DNA of 48,940 bases, taken from positions 25,128-74,067 of the forward strand of contig QCWH01000017.1 of the NCBI GenBank assembly GCA_003149565.1, given 5' to 3'. Shown here piece by piece: positions 1 through 8,404 of this stretch; within the stretch, counting starts at the first letter, position 1, and each line of letters begins with the position of its first letter. The translations under genes and the position numbers were made by a program. The notes under the pieces are model-generated. The model was not told the DNA's origin and did no database searches. It worked only from the letters and a program-made list of their open reading frames with translations. Origin of the DNA: Marivita sp. XM-24bin2. GTDB lineage: Bacteria; Pseudomonadota; Alphaproteobacteria; Rhodobacterales; Rhodobacteraceae.

Positions 1-10
1 AACGTCTGGC

Positions 11-427
11 ATGTCTTCACGATCCATTGAACGCGGAACCGACTGGTTGTCCAAGGGGGGTGTCCGCCCGACCCGGCAGCGGGTGGCGTTGGCGTCTTTG
101 CTCGTCGGGGATGGTAAAAACCGTCACGTGACTGCCGAAAGTCTCTTCGCCGCCGTACAAGAAACCGGAGAACAGGTGTCGCTCGCCACTGTTTATAACA
201 CATTGAGGGCATTCTGCGACGCGGGCCTGATGCAGGAAGTGACTGTTGATGGGGCCCGCAGTTATTTCGATACCAATACCCATGACCACCCGCATTTCTT
301 TTGGGAAGATGAAGGGCGCCTGACGGATGCCCCGGCTGATCAGCTTGAGATCGCGCGCATCCCCTCGCCTCCCGAAGGCGCCGAGATTTCCAGCGTCAAC
401 GTGGTCATCAAGCTACGCCGCACCTGA
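11..427 (+). CDS. irr: Fur-family iron response regulator Irr
   Basis: Irr is a heme-responsive transcription factor of the Fur superfamily. In alphaproteobacteria it binds ICE motifs under iron limitation and controls heme synthesis and iron use. The 138-aa product shows a Fur-type winged helix in the first 75 residues (the VRPTRQRVALASLL helix, then the SLATVYNTLRAF recognition region). A short dimerisation domain follows, starting at YFDTNTHDHPHFFWEDEGRL. The histidine cluster His91-x-His93-x-His95 matches the HxH heme/metal site typical of Irr. Fur and Zur usually carry CxxC zinc sites, and none is visible here. The ATG at 11 is the first start in the window; there is too little upstream sequence to judge its promoter. 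It appears to be monocistronic. Identification is confident; the direct targets are not visible in this window. Confidence 0.93.
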   Translation: MSSRSIERGTDWLSKGGVRPTRQRVALASLLVGDGKNRHVTAESLFAAVQETGEQVSLATVYNTLRAFCDAGLMQEVTVDGARSYFDTNTHDHPHFFWEDEGRLTDAPADQLEIARIPSPPEGAEISSVNVVIKLRRT

Positions 428-431
428 TATG

Positions 432-451
432 CGCCGGGTTCATTCCCGGCG
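432..451 (+). terminator. Hairpin after irr, weak terminator candidate
   Basis: A perfect 7-bp inverted repeat, CGCCGGG / CCCGGCG with a 6-base loop, begins 4 bases after the irr stop codon. No T-run follows, so it may be only a processing or stability hairpin. The rest of 452-740 (about 290 bases) shows no convincing gene, RNA or promoter to my reading. Confidence 0.35.
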
Positions 452-755
452 TTGGCGTCGGGTTTGAGGGACAGGCTCAAAGTAGCATAAGCTCTTTAGG
501 CGTGCCGTACGGCCCGAAATACAACAAGTTTTTCCAATTTCGTGCATCCCGATTACGCAGCTCCGCTGCAATCGCATGTTTCTCGCCAAATCCCTGATTT
601 CGCGGCACCTTCCTACCCTGACGCTGCTCCAACCAAGCGGACTACAGCCCGTCCGCCAACGCTAAACTTTTCAACAAACTCAGCGTTTAACACCGCATTC
701 ACACCTCACTCCGCATCAACCGCTCTGGGGGCGTTTTGAATGAGGGGTGTGGGGT

Positions 756-3700
756 ATGGAACCTTTGGTAGACGTATTTGGGACGCAGACGTCTTCGGCT
801 GGTTTGTCGTTTGGTTTGCGCGGGGTTGTAGATTGGAGTGTTCAGCAGCCGTTTTTGGACGTGTTCAAGACCTCGCGTGCGTGGCTTGGGCATAGCGAGA
901 GCCAGTGGGGGGCCTATCAGGCCGAGGATCTGGCCGGGATGGGTCTTCTGGATGCCAATGGCTGGATCACCGATCTGCCTGCGGGTGTCGACCGGGTCGA
1001 GACGTTCATCCTCACCGAGATGCCGGCGGAGGCGCAGTATACGGCGGGCACCTACCGGCTGAGCTATGATGGTGCGGGCGAGCTTCATGTTCATGGCGCC
1101 GAGATCGTGTCGCAATCGGATGGCGAGATCTGGTTCAACTACACCCCCACCGGCGAAGGCATGGTTGTGGTGTCGATCTCTGACACCGATCCGCAGAATA
1201 CCGGCAACTACCTGCGCAATATTGAGGTGGTCAAGCAGGAGTACATCCCGGCCTTTGAGGCGGGTGCGCTCTTCAACCCGCTCTGGCTCGAGGTGATCGG
1301 TGACGCCCAGGCGCTGCGCTTCATGGATTGGCAGGAGACCAACGAATCCACCATCCGCAGCTGGTCTGACCGTCCCACACCCGACACCTACAGCTATTCC
1401 GAAGGTGTGCCCCTTGAGGTTATGGTCGCGCTGGCCAATGCCACCGGCACCGAGCCCTGGTTCAACATCCCCTGGAATGCCGACGAGACCTATATCCGCA
1501 ATTTTGCAACCTATGTGCGCGACAATCTCGACCCCGATCTGCGCGCCCATATCGAGATGTCCAACGAGGTCTGGAACTGGATGTTCGAGCAGGCCCGTGA
1601 TGCCGCCGCCGCCGCAGAGGCGCGCTTTGGTCAGGACCTCGGCGATGGCTGGATGCAGGAATACGGCGCCCGCGCAACCGAGATGGCGCGTGTCCTCGAC
1701 CGTGTCTATGCCGGGTCCGAGGATCGGCTGGTCAAGGTCATCGCCACCCATACCGGCTGGCCGGGGCTGGAAGAATCGATCCTGCAGGCCCCCGCATGGC
1801 AGGCTCTGAGCCCGGCCAATGAAGCCCCCTACCTCTCCTTCGACACCTACGCGATCACCGGATATTTCAGCGGCGGTCTCGGCACCGATGCCAAGGCGCC
1901 CCTGGTGCTGGACTGGATCGCCCGGAGCGAGGCCCAGGCCCGCCAGGACGCCTCCGCCCTCGGTCTGAGCGGCAGCGCCGCCGAGGCCTATGTCGCCGAA
2001 CACCGCTTCGATCTGGCTGTGGACCTGGCGGTGCGCGAGTTGCGTGACGGCTCGGTCACCGGCGATAACGAGGATTCCCTGCAGCACCTGTTCGAGATGT
2101 TCGCCTACCACAAATCGGTGGCCGAGGCGCATGGTCTCGATCTGGTGATGTATGAAGGCGGCACCCATGTGGCCGGCGTCGGGCAATGGCTCAACAACGA
2201 TCAGCTCACCGAGTTCTTCACCCATCTCAACTATTCCGAGGGTATGGGCCAGCTCTACACCGAACTGCTCGCAGGCTGGGAAGACGCAGGCGGGACATTG
2301 TTCAATGCCTTTGTCGATGTCTCCGAGCCCAGCAAATGGGGCAGCTGGGGATCGCTGCGCCACCTGCAGGACAGCACCGCGCGCCATGATGCCGTGGTGG
2401 CCTTCATGGACAGCCATCCCGCCCCCGCCACCATGAAGGATGGCACCTGGGGCAACGCCGATTTCGACTTTGGCCCCGTGCCGACCCCTGCGCCCGCGCC
2501 GGAGGACGAGGACGGCCCCGCGCCGACCCCGGTGCCCGAACCCACACCGGCACCTGTGCCCCTGCCAGGGCCCACGCCAGAGCCCACGCCGGAGCCTGTG
2601 GCCGATACGGGTACAGAGATCCGCGAATATGTTTTCGGCAACGGGCTGTTCGCTCTTGCTGACAACGCCCCCGAGCATTCGGTCCCTCACTGGATGGTGC
2701 AGATGGCCGCCCAGTCCGGCATCTCCTATGCCACCTCGATCCAGACCGGCATGCTGACCCAGCATGATGACCTGCCGGCCAGTCCCACGCTGTGGCTGGA
2801 TGGCGTCGAAAACGCCTGGGACCCGGAGGCAGGCCAGAGCTTTGCCGAAGCCGGTTTCAACCAGATCACCCTCTCGCCGGCGAACTATGTGCAGGATCAG
2901 TCCCCTGACAGCCCCTATTGGCATGAGCCCGGCACCTCGCCGCTCGAGGCAGCGCTGCGCATCATCGACTGGGCCGAGACCCGTGCCCCCGGCGCCACAA
3001 TCAACATCTATGAGACCTGGCCAGAGATGGACGGCTACCCGGATGTCCCGGTGCAGCTTGACGCCTGGAGCGACAGCATGACCGGCGAATGGCATGGCTG
3101 GTGGGTTGCCCTCACCGAGATGATCCAGCAGGCCCGCCCCGATCTCGACGTGCGCCTCATCCCCGTTGGCAGCCGCGTCGCAGAGATGATCAGCACGCCC
3201 GCCCTCGGCCTGCAAACCCTCACCGCCGAGGACCTCTTCCTCGACGACGGCGGCCACGCAACACCAACCCTCTCCTTCCTCACCTCCCTCATCCACTTCA
3301 CAACACTCACAGGACAACTGCCCCCACAAAACCTCCAGCTCCCAAACACACTCCACCCAACCGTCGCTCAAAACTTCCAGAACATCTCCCAATGGATCAC
3401 CCAAAAACAATTCGTCAATAATGGGGGAGGTTTGCCATCCCCGCTGGTCGATCCGTTTTCGGAAGGAAATGATACCGGGGAGGACGGCGAAAAACCTGTT
3501 TTCGAGTGGGTCGGCACGGAAGACGACGACCTTTTTCAACCGTCCCCAAGAGACTTGGCGCTTGATGGGCGCAATGGGTTTGACACGGTGCTTCTTCCCG
3601 GAGACCAGACCTCCTATACGCTGCGCATCGCGGACGACACCGTTCTCATCGAAGACCGACGCGTTGGTGACACTGCAAAGTCTTTGCGCAACATCGAACA

Positions 3701-4361
3701 GATTGATTTCGAACGGGAAGTCGCCCCGTTTCCTGCGGACGGCATATCTTCTGCGATGTTCGACGGGATGGCCATGCTGGATCAGACCGCAATCACCAAT
3801 CTTACGGAACTCTACATCGCCTATTTCAATCGAGCCCCGGATGCGATCGGATTGTTTTATTGGGGGGATCAATTGGCAGGTGGGCTGAGCTTTGACGACA
3901 TCGCTGACCTGTTTTTCGACCAACCGGAAACGCGAAGCCTTTACGGTACCCTGGAGGACATGCCCTCTTTCGTCGCTTCGGTCTATTTGAATGTGCTTGG
4001 CCGTTTGCCGGATACGGAAGGACTGGATTTTTGGCTGAATGTGCTGGAGGACGGCAACGGGCTTGCCCCCGCGCGTTTTATTCAGGCAATCCTCGCCGGT
4101 GCCAAAGCCGAGACCGGCAGCCCGATCGATGCCGCCTATTTGGCCAATAAGGTGCTTTTGGGAAGCCATTTCGCAGTCACACGCGGCATGTCTGATCTGG
4201 ATAACGCGATGGCAGTGATGCAGGGCTTCGACGGAACCGAAGCCAGCCTGCGGGACAGGCTGGCGCAGAGCGATGCGATCTACGCTGACATCCTTTCCGG
4301 GACCGAAGATGAATTTCTGATGCAATTGGTGGGGATCGCTGATGCGGCAATGATCGAATGA
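756..4361 (+). CDS. Large multidomain putatively secreted hydrolase (GH-A-like + SGNH-like + RTX-like + DUF4214)
   Basis: This 1201-aa protein has no N-terminal signal peptide and probably leaves by type I secretion, though no exporter is in the window. Modules seen: residues 1-165, a beta-rich N-terminal region; about 165-545, a TIM-barrel-like region with a clan GH-A style Asn-Glu (MSNEVWNW, Glu271) and a second candidate Glu467 in MYEGGTHV; about 570-625, a Pro-Thr-Glu linker; about 625-885, an SGNH-hydrolase-like domain ending in the DxxH-type LFLDDGGH; about 905-990, an RTX-like beta segment (ALDGRNGFDTVLLPGD); about 1010-1200, two DUF4214-type repeats (LYIAYFNRAPDAIGLFYW and VYLNVLGRLPDTEGLDFW). 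I chose ATG 756 over GTG 747 because GAGGGG (742-747) sits 8 bases before it. Polysaccharide hydrolysis plus deacylation is a plausible role. Base usage shifts near 3420, suggesting a fused C-terminus. The domain calls are by eye. Confidence 0.72.
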   Translation: MEPLVDVFGTQTSSAGLSFGLRGVVDWSVQQPFLDVFKTSRAWLGHSESQWGAYQAEDLAGMGLLDANGWITDLPAGVDRVETFILTEMPAEAQYTAGTYRLSYDGAGELHVHGAEIVSQSDGEIWFNYTPTGEGMVVVSISDTDPQNTGNYLRNIEVVKQEYIPAFEAGALFNPLWLEVIGDAQALRFMDWQETNESTIRSWSDRPTPDTYSYSEGVPLEVMVALANATGTEPWFNIPWNADETYIRNFATYVRDNLDPDLRAHIEMSNEVWNWMFEQARDAAAAAEARFGQDLGDGWMQEYGARATEMARVLDRVYAGSEDRLVKVIATHTGWPGLEESILQAPAWQALSPANEAPYLSFDTYAITGYFSGGLGTDAKAPLVLDWIARSEAQARQDASALGLSGSAAEAYVAEHRFDLAVDLAVRELRDGSVTGDNEDSLQHLFEMFAYHKSVAEAHGLDLVMYEGGTHVAGVGQWLNNDQLTEFFTHLNYSEGMGQLYTELLAGWEDAGGTLFNAFVDVSEPSKWGSWGSLRHLQDSTARHDAVVAFMDSHPAPATMKDGTWGNADFDFGPVPTPAPAPEDEDGPAPTPVPEPTPAPVPLPGPTPEPTPEPVADTGTEIREYVFGNGLFALADNAPEHSVPHWMVQMAAQSGISYATSIQTGMLTQHDDLPASPTLWLDGVENAWDPEAGQSFAEAGFNQITLSPANYVQDQSPDSPYWHEPGTSPLEAALRIIDWAETRAPGATINIYETWPEMDGYPDVPVQLDAWSDSMTGEWHGWWVALTEMIQQARPDLDVRLIPVGSRVAEMISTPALGLQTLTAEDLFLDDGGHATPTLSFLTSLIHFTTLTGQLPPQNLQLPNTLHPTVAQNFQNISQWITQKQFVNNGGGLPSPLVDPFSEGNDTGEDGEKPVFEWVGTEDDDLFQPSPRDLALDGRNGFDTVLLPGDQTSYTLRIADDTVLIEDRRVGDTAKSLRNIEQIDFEREVAPFPADGISSAMFDGMAMLDQTAITNLTELYIAYFNRAPDAIGLFYWGDQLAGGLSFDDIADLFFDQPETRSLYGTLEDMPSFVASVYLNVLGRLPDTEGLDFWLNVLEDGNGLAPARFIQAILAGAKAETGSPIDAAYLANKVLLGSHFAVTRGMSDLDNAMAVMQGFDGTEASLRDRLAQSDAIYADILSGTEDEFLMQLVGIADAAMIE

Positions 4362-4599
4362 GCGATCCCGAAGGTCTCGCCGCGCAAGCACGCGTCGCCA
4401 AAGAGTGGCACTCCGCCGGGGAAGTATATGAAATAACGTAATTTTATGCATTACGCGATCCCTGGGGTGATCAATTTGGGCGAAAGTGCCTCAGTGCTGC
4501 CCGTTTTTGGCACCCGTGGATTAACAACTGGTGAAGCCACTCCGGGAACTGCGTCGAATTCGACAGAGGCGTGAAATTTGATTGCTTGGAATCAGGTCC

Positions 4600-4790
4600 T
4601 CTGTGAAAGTAATGGGTGATGGTGGGCAGCGTGCTACGCGCTGTCCGAATAGGGAATACGGTGAAAATCCGTGACTGCCCCCGCAACTGTAAGCGGTGAG
4701 TGCTTCGCGCAAGACCACTGGGCTAATGGCCTGGGAAGGTGCGATCCGCATGATGACCCGCAAGTCAGGAGACCTGCCATCATATGTGAA
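4600..4790 (+). promoter_or_regulatory. Cobalamin (AdoCbl) riboswitch
   Basis: The conserved aptamer core GGGAA-x3-GGTG-x-AAATCC-GTGACTGCCCCCGC-AACTGTAA lies at 4652-4692. The B12 box AGTCAGGAGACCTGCC is at 4763-4778. Both match the cobalamin riboswitch consensus in order and spacing; the outer boundaries are approximate. Downstream, CCGG-GCGGGGTGCA-CCGG (around 4797-4814) overlaps a GGAGG sequence and could form the expression platform by hiding a ribosome site. No known B12 synthesis, transport or B12-dependent gene follows, only the 100-aa ORF at 4896. The sequence between 4362 and 4600 shows no gene. Confidence 0.92.
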
Positions 4791-4895
4791 CTGAACCCGG
4801 GCGGGGTGCACCGGAGGTCGATATGCCGAGCACTGTTGTGGTGCGATCTATGGACACGACCTCTATGCAGCCCGTCTCAGCGCGGAGGGCGCTTT

Positions 4896-5198
4896 ATGTC
4901 GATCGAACGAACCCTGACCCAGCTTCAGGTCAACCCACGCACAGCGGAACGTGCACGGGAAATTGGGCAGTTGGGCTATATGCAATGGTTGGGCAGCTTA
5001 GCACCGCAGGCCTGTTACCTGACCGAGGCAACCTGTGCCTATATGGCGGCGGCGCCATTCAAAGACACTGACCCAGCGGTGGCGGAGTTTTGTGCTTTAC
5101 TCAAAACCTCTCTGGATGCGCCGCTGACACCGCTTGAACTGGCCTTGCCGAAACCACGCAGGCGCGGTGGGGCCAGGGAGCGTCGCTTGTCGTTATAG
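4896..5198 (+). CDS. Hypothetical 100-aa protein under a cobalamin riboswitch
   Basis: I do not recognise this family. The product is soluble, starts MSIERTLTQLQVNPRTAER and ends in a basic tail (PKPRRRGGARERR). It has three cysteines around residues 38-48 and 68 but no CxxC pair. The ATG at 4896 has a good Shine-Dalgarno (GGAGGG, 4884-4889), and codon use in this frame is like neighbouring genes, with many CTG, GCG and ACC codons. A second ORF (4823-5071, another frame) starts with GGAGG five bases ahead, directly after the riboswitch; it could be a translated leader, but its codon use is poor. The last codons overlap the end of the convergent transaldolase gene by 6 bases. Its placement predicts repression when cobalamin is plentiful. 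Confidence 0.6.
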   Translation: MSIERTLTQLQVNPRTAERAREIGQLGYMQWLGSLAPQACYLTEATCAYMAAAPFKDTDPAVAEFCALLKTSLDAPLTPLELALPKPRRRGGARERRLSL

Positions 5199-5852
5199 CC
5201 CCGAAGGGGCGGCGGCGGCTTCGAAAGCGGCGGCTGCCTCTTCCGTCATGGGATCCGACAGCAGACTGCGGGCGACATCCGGTGCAAGGGTAAAACAATC
5301 GAGCCCGCGCATGGCAAGCGCCACCATTTGCTCGGCATTGCGGAGCGAAGCGACAAGGATGCGCGGCGCGCCGCCGGAAATGACCTGCATCTGCTCCAGG
5401 CGTTCAAGCGCAGGCAGACCGGCTTCGTCCATGCGGCCAAAATACGGGGCCGCGAACTCGGCACCCAAAGTCTTGGCGACGAAAATCTGCTTGGGGTCGT
5501 AGACCGCTGTCAGAAGGATTGGGCCACCAAGCGCCATGATCGCCGGTACGGCGCGCAGGGCCTCCGGTGTCATCGGGATCTTGACCACTGTTTGCATGCC
5601 GACCTTGGCGCCCGCCTCGTAGAGCCGACTTGCCCAGTCAACGTAGGTTTCGACAGGGCCAAACACCTGCGCGTGCAACTCCCGCGCGCCTAGATCATGC
5701 GCATTTTGGGCCATCTCGGTCCAGTTGATCGCTGGGTACTCAAGCCCTGCACGCTGCGCCAAAAGCGGGTTGGTCGTGATGCCTTTGAAAACGCGCGTCG
5801 GCATGAGGGCTGACCATGCTTGCCGGTCGGCCGTGTCGAGATATAGGTCCAT
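5193..5852 (-). CDS. Transaldolase / fructose-6-phosphate aldolase family (TalC-like)
   Basis: This is a class I aldolase of the small transaldolase (TalC/FSA) subfamily, which moves or releases dihydroxyacetone units on sugar phosphates through a Schiff base. The 219-aa length fits the family (about 215-220). Visible motifs are MDLYLDTAD (Asp6), KGITTNP (Asn28) and the Schiff-base lysine in TVVKIPMT (Lys91). I placed the start at 5852, not at the longer ORF start 5885. The protein then begins with the canonical family N-terminus and starts 4 bases after the upstream kinase stop instead of overlapping it by 29 bases. It is the last gene of the operon that includes the PfkB kinase and, 24 bases further up, the Anbu set. 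Whether it is a transaldolase or an aldolase cannot be told from sequence by eye. Confidence 0.85.
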   Translation of the reverse strand: MDLYLDTADRQAWSALMPTRVFKGITTNPLLAQRAGLEYPAINWTEMAQNAHDLGARELHAQVFGPVETYVDWASRLYEAGAKVGMQTVVKIPMTPEALRAVPAIMALGGPILLTAVYDPKQIFVAKTLGAEFAAPYFGRMDEAGLPALERLEQMQVISGGAPRILVASLRNAEQMVALAMRGLDCFTLAPDVARSLLSDPMTEEAAAAFEAAAAPSGL

Positions 5853-5856
5853 GAGA

Positions 5857-6810
5857 TCAGCCTGCCGCAGCCATCGCTGTGTCAAGTTCGGCCAAAGTTG
5901 GCGGATTGCATCCAGCTCGACTGCAGTTGATAGCCGCGGCCATGCCTGCGCGGCGGATCAGCGCCTCGAGGTGTTCTGCGTTCAGCTCGTTCAGAGTATC
6001 AGCCGACAAGGCAGACATGCGCGCCAAGCCCGCAAGCAGGGTCGCCATAAACGTGTCACCAGCCCCCACCGTGTCGACAAGCCCGGGAACCGGCGGTGCA
6101 GGAATATCGACGCTCATATCGCCACGCATCGCGGTTGCGCCATCGGGGCCTTTGGTCATCACCACCAACGCGGCAGAGGTTTGCGCGTGGACATGATCCA
6201 GCGCCTTGTCCTGCGGCATGTCCGGGCACAGGCCTTCAAGGTCTTCGTCGCTCAATTTGAGCACATGCACCGCCTTCATCATGCGAAAGATCCGCGCGCG
6301 ATAGGCGTCTATATCGGTGATGACGGACAAGCGGACGTTCGGATCCAGCGAGACAAGCGTGCCTGCCGCATATGCGCTTTTGCAGGTCTCTTCCCAGGCA
6401 TCCGCATCCGCCCCGTCTGTCAGGGCCAGCGATCCCGTATGGAGTGCGCGTGTTTCCGACGGCATCGCAGCCGTCAAAGATGCTGCGCTTATCCGGCGCT
6501 CGGCTGTGCCATCGCGTTCAAAAACGTAGGATGGAATGCCGTTGGTGACGGTGACGCGTGCAATTGTTGTCGGAGCATCGACACGCCCTCCGGCGAGCTT
6601 AACACCGGACGAAACCAATGTGTCGGCGAGAATGTTCCCCCAAGTGTCCGTGGAAATCGGTGTCAGATAATGCACGTCCGCCTGTTGTCGCCCAAGCGCC
6701 ATCGCAACATTGAACGGCGAGCCGCCAGCGAGGGCTGACACTTCGCCGTCGCGGGTGACGTGATCAATAAGGTTTTCACCGCCAACGCAGATAACGGGGC
6801 TTGCAGTCAT
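5857..6810 (-). CDS. PfkB-family carbohydrate kinase (fructokinase-like)
   Basis: This is a ribokinase/PfkB sugar kinase that phosphorylates a sugar with ATP in the cytoplasm. The 317-aa protein shows the N-terminal family signature GGSPFNVAMALGR (residues 29-41) and the C-terminal signature DTVGAGDTF, with catalytic Asp252 in the GAGD anion hole. The overall pattern is most like bacterial fructokinases; substrate specificity is inferred. It starts 24 bases after the anbu stop and 4 bases before the transaldolase, so kinase and transaldolase probably form a sugar-phosphate pair at the end of the Anbu operon. The ribosome site before ATG 6810 is weak (GGAAAG), which fits translational coupling to the upstream gene. 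Confidence 0.9.
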   Translation of the reverse strand: MTASPVICVGGENLIDHVTRDGEVSALAGGSPFNVAMALGRQQADVHYLTPISTDTWGNILADTLVSSGVKLAGGRVDAPTTIARVTVTNGIPSYVFERDGTAERRISAASLTAAMPSETRALHTGSLALTDGADADAWEETCKSAYAAGTLVSLDPNVRLSVITDIDAYRARIFRMMKAVHVLKLSDEDLEGLCPDMPQDKALDHVHAQTSAALVVMTKGPDGATAMRGDMSVDIPAPPVPGLVDTVGAGDTFMATLLAGLARMSALSADTLNELNAEHLEALIRRAGMAAAINCSRAGCNPPTLAELDTAMAAAG

Positions 6811-6834
6811 GACAGGGCTTTCCGGCTTAGTGGT

Positions 6835-7575
6835 TCACTTCGTATTGAGATTGACGTCAGGCAACGTATCCAGCGCCTGCTTAAGCGCATTGCCCCACTG
6901 AGTCGAGATTGCCTGAAACTCTGGATTGTCTGCTTCGACTCGGCCGACGTACTTTTTTTCAAGGCTGTCTGTCTTGTAGCAGAAGTAATCGAGCGGTGCG
7001 CCAACGGACAAGTTGGCCTTCAGCGTGGAGTCGAAGCTGACAAGCAAGAGCTTGAGTGCATCGGCAAAATCCAGTTCCGGGTCATAGGCGCGCACAAGGA
7101 TCGGGCGGCCATACTTGATTTCGCCGATCTGGAAGAACGGCGTGTCCTCTCCGGCCTCAATGAAATTGCCCTGGGGGTAGATAAGGAAAAGACGCGGAGG
7201 ACTTCCGGCAATTTGCCCACCAAGGATCAATGTGGCTTCAAAAGCGCTATCGGCGCGTTGCCCGCCTTCCTTCAATCCTTTGATCACTTCGCGAAGAGTA
7301 TCGCCAACCATGCAGGCTGCCTGAAACATCGACGGCGCTTTCATAAGCGATGGCGAACGATCTTCAGGTTGTTTGCTGCGCTCGTCCAACAGGCTGACCA
7401 CTGCCTGGGTGGTGGCGAGATTTCCTGCCGACATGAGGGTTAGCACGCGCTCGCCCGGCTCTTCCCAGATCGTCATCTTTTTGAAGGTCGAGATGTTGTC
7501 CAAACCCGCGTTGGTGCGCGTATCTGACATGAAGACCAAGCCGCTGCGCAGCATCATTCCAACGCAATATGTCAC
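6835..7575 (-). CDS. Anbu proteasome-type peptidase
   Basis: Anbu is an ancestral beta-proteasome-like Ntn-hydrolase that forms large self-assembled rings. The 246-aa protein starts MTYCVGM, which places Thr at position 1 after Met removal, the expected nucleophile. Supporting residues are in FMSDTRTNAG (Asp17 of the mature form) and FKKM (Lys31/Lys32), the Asp/Lys pair of the proteasome active site. The length fits Anbu (about 240-250) and is longer than HslV (about 175). No hslU-like ATPase is nearby. It sits in the classic neighbourhood of ATP-grasp, alpha-E and transglutaminase-like genes on the same strand, 10 bases after the transglutaminase stop. In other bacteria this set has been linked to peptide ligation/turnover or stress, but its substrate is unknown. 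Confidence 0.93.
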   Translation of the reverse strand: MTYCVGMMLRSGLVFMSDTRTNAGLDNISTFKKMTIWEEPGERVLTLMSAGNLATTQAVVSLLDERSKQPEDRSPSLMKAPSMFQAACMVGDTLREVIKGLKEGGQRADSAFEATLILGGQIAGSPPRLFLIYPQGNFIEAGEDTPFFQIGEIKYGRPILVRAYDPELDFADALKLLLVSFDSTLKANLSVGAPLDYFCYKTDSLEKKYVGRVEADNPEFQAISTQWGNALKQALDTLPDVNLNTK

Positions 7576-7585
7576 TTGGGGGCCT

Positions 7586-8383
7586 TTATTGCTGAACCAC
7601 GTTGATGCGGACGTCGAGTTCTTCGTTCATGCCGCCAATCCGTGTACCAGATATCGGGGCTGCATCGGAATAGTCCAGCCCCGTTGCAACGCGCACATAG
7701 CGTGTGTCGGGTGAAACACCGTTGGACACGTCAAAACCGACCCAGCCAAGCCCGTCGACATGTACCTCGGCCCAGGCATGCATAGCTTCTTGCGTGGTGG
7801 TTTCATTCAGCATCAGGTAACCGCTGGCGTATCGGGCTGGCAATTTCAGCGCCCGTGCGCAGGCGATCAGGATGTGGGTGTGATCCTGGCAAACACCCTG
7901 CCCCGCCGAAATCGCGTCTTCAGCACTCCAGTCAGGGGACGAGACACCCAAGGTGTATGGCAGCTGAGTACGTATCCTCTCCGACAGTGCATGCAAATCC
8001 GAGATATCCGGTTCTGAACTCATGCCTCTGATCAGGGCACGCGTGCCAGCGCCTGCTTCGGTCCTCGGCGTGGTCAGGCAATATAGCCACAGCGGCGTCA
8101 TTCCATGATGTGGTCCAAGCACACCGGCCGTGTCCGTGATCTCAACCTCTCCCTTACAGATCACCGACATTTCGGTGATATGCGCGTCAAAGCTGATCAA
8201 TTCGGTGGTGTTGTGATGGTGATCCTCAAAGCTGAGTTCCTTGCGGCCGCCTTCAATGCGCGTTTCCCACGAGATCACGGATTGATTGTACGAGGACTTC
8301 GGCGTCTTCCGCAGTTGCTGCAACCCGTAAAGCACCGGAGTGTCAAAACGGTAGAGCGTGGTATGTTCAATCTTCAGGCGCAT
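7586..8383 (-). CDS. Transglutaminase-like cysteine peptidase (Anbu neighbourhood)
   Basis: This is a bacterial transglutaminase-like protein, with an N-terminal beta domain followed by the papain-like transglutaminase core. In the 265-aa product the catalytic triad is clear: Cys165 in GQGVCQDHTH, His202 in AMHAWAEV and Asp218 in WVGFDVSNG. It begins MRLKIEHTTLYRF, the standard N-terminus of the group, and has no signal peptide, so it should be cytoplasmic. It lies between the alpha-E and Anbu genes on one transcript. In this conserved cassette it is predicted to make or cut an amide or isopeptide bond made by the ATP-grasp partner; that role is an inference from published genomic-context work, not visible here. 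Confidence 0.93.
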   Translation of the reverse strand: MRLKIEHTTLYRFDTPVLYGLQQLRKTPKSSYNQSVISWETRIEGGRKELSFEDHHHNTTELISFDAHITEMSVICKGEVEITDTAGVLGPHHGMTPLWLYCLTTPRTEAGAGTRALIRGMSSEPDISDLHALSERIRTQLPYTLGVSSPDWSAEDAISAGQGVCQDHTHILIACARALKLPARYASGYLMLNETTTQEAMHAWAEVHVDGLGWVGFDVSNGVSPDTRYVRVATGLDYSDAAPISGTRIGGMNEELDVRINVVQQ

Positions 8384-8404
8384 AAGCGGACGGTGTGATG
8401 TGTC

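Noticed and set aside
2480-2620. Repetitive CCC-ACG-CCG-type tract as a tandem repeat or CRISPR-like array
   Set aside because: It encodes the Pro-Thr-Glu linker of the large protein; units are short and irregular, without spacers.
699-4451. A 1250-codon open frame on the minus strand opposite the large multidomain gene
   Set aside because: It has no recognisable domain, its composition is Gly/His/Arg-rich nonsense typical of antisense frames in GC-rich genes, and the plus strand has clear catalytic and DUF4214 motifs.
4823-5071. 82-aa frame with a good GGAGG site directly after the riboswitch, as the main regulated gene
   Set aside because: Codon usage is poor and it overlaps the better 4896 frame. 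Kept only as a possible leader, noted with the 4896 gene.
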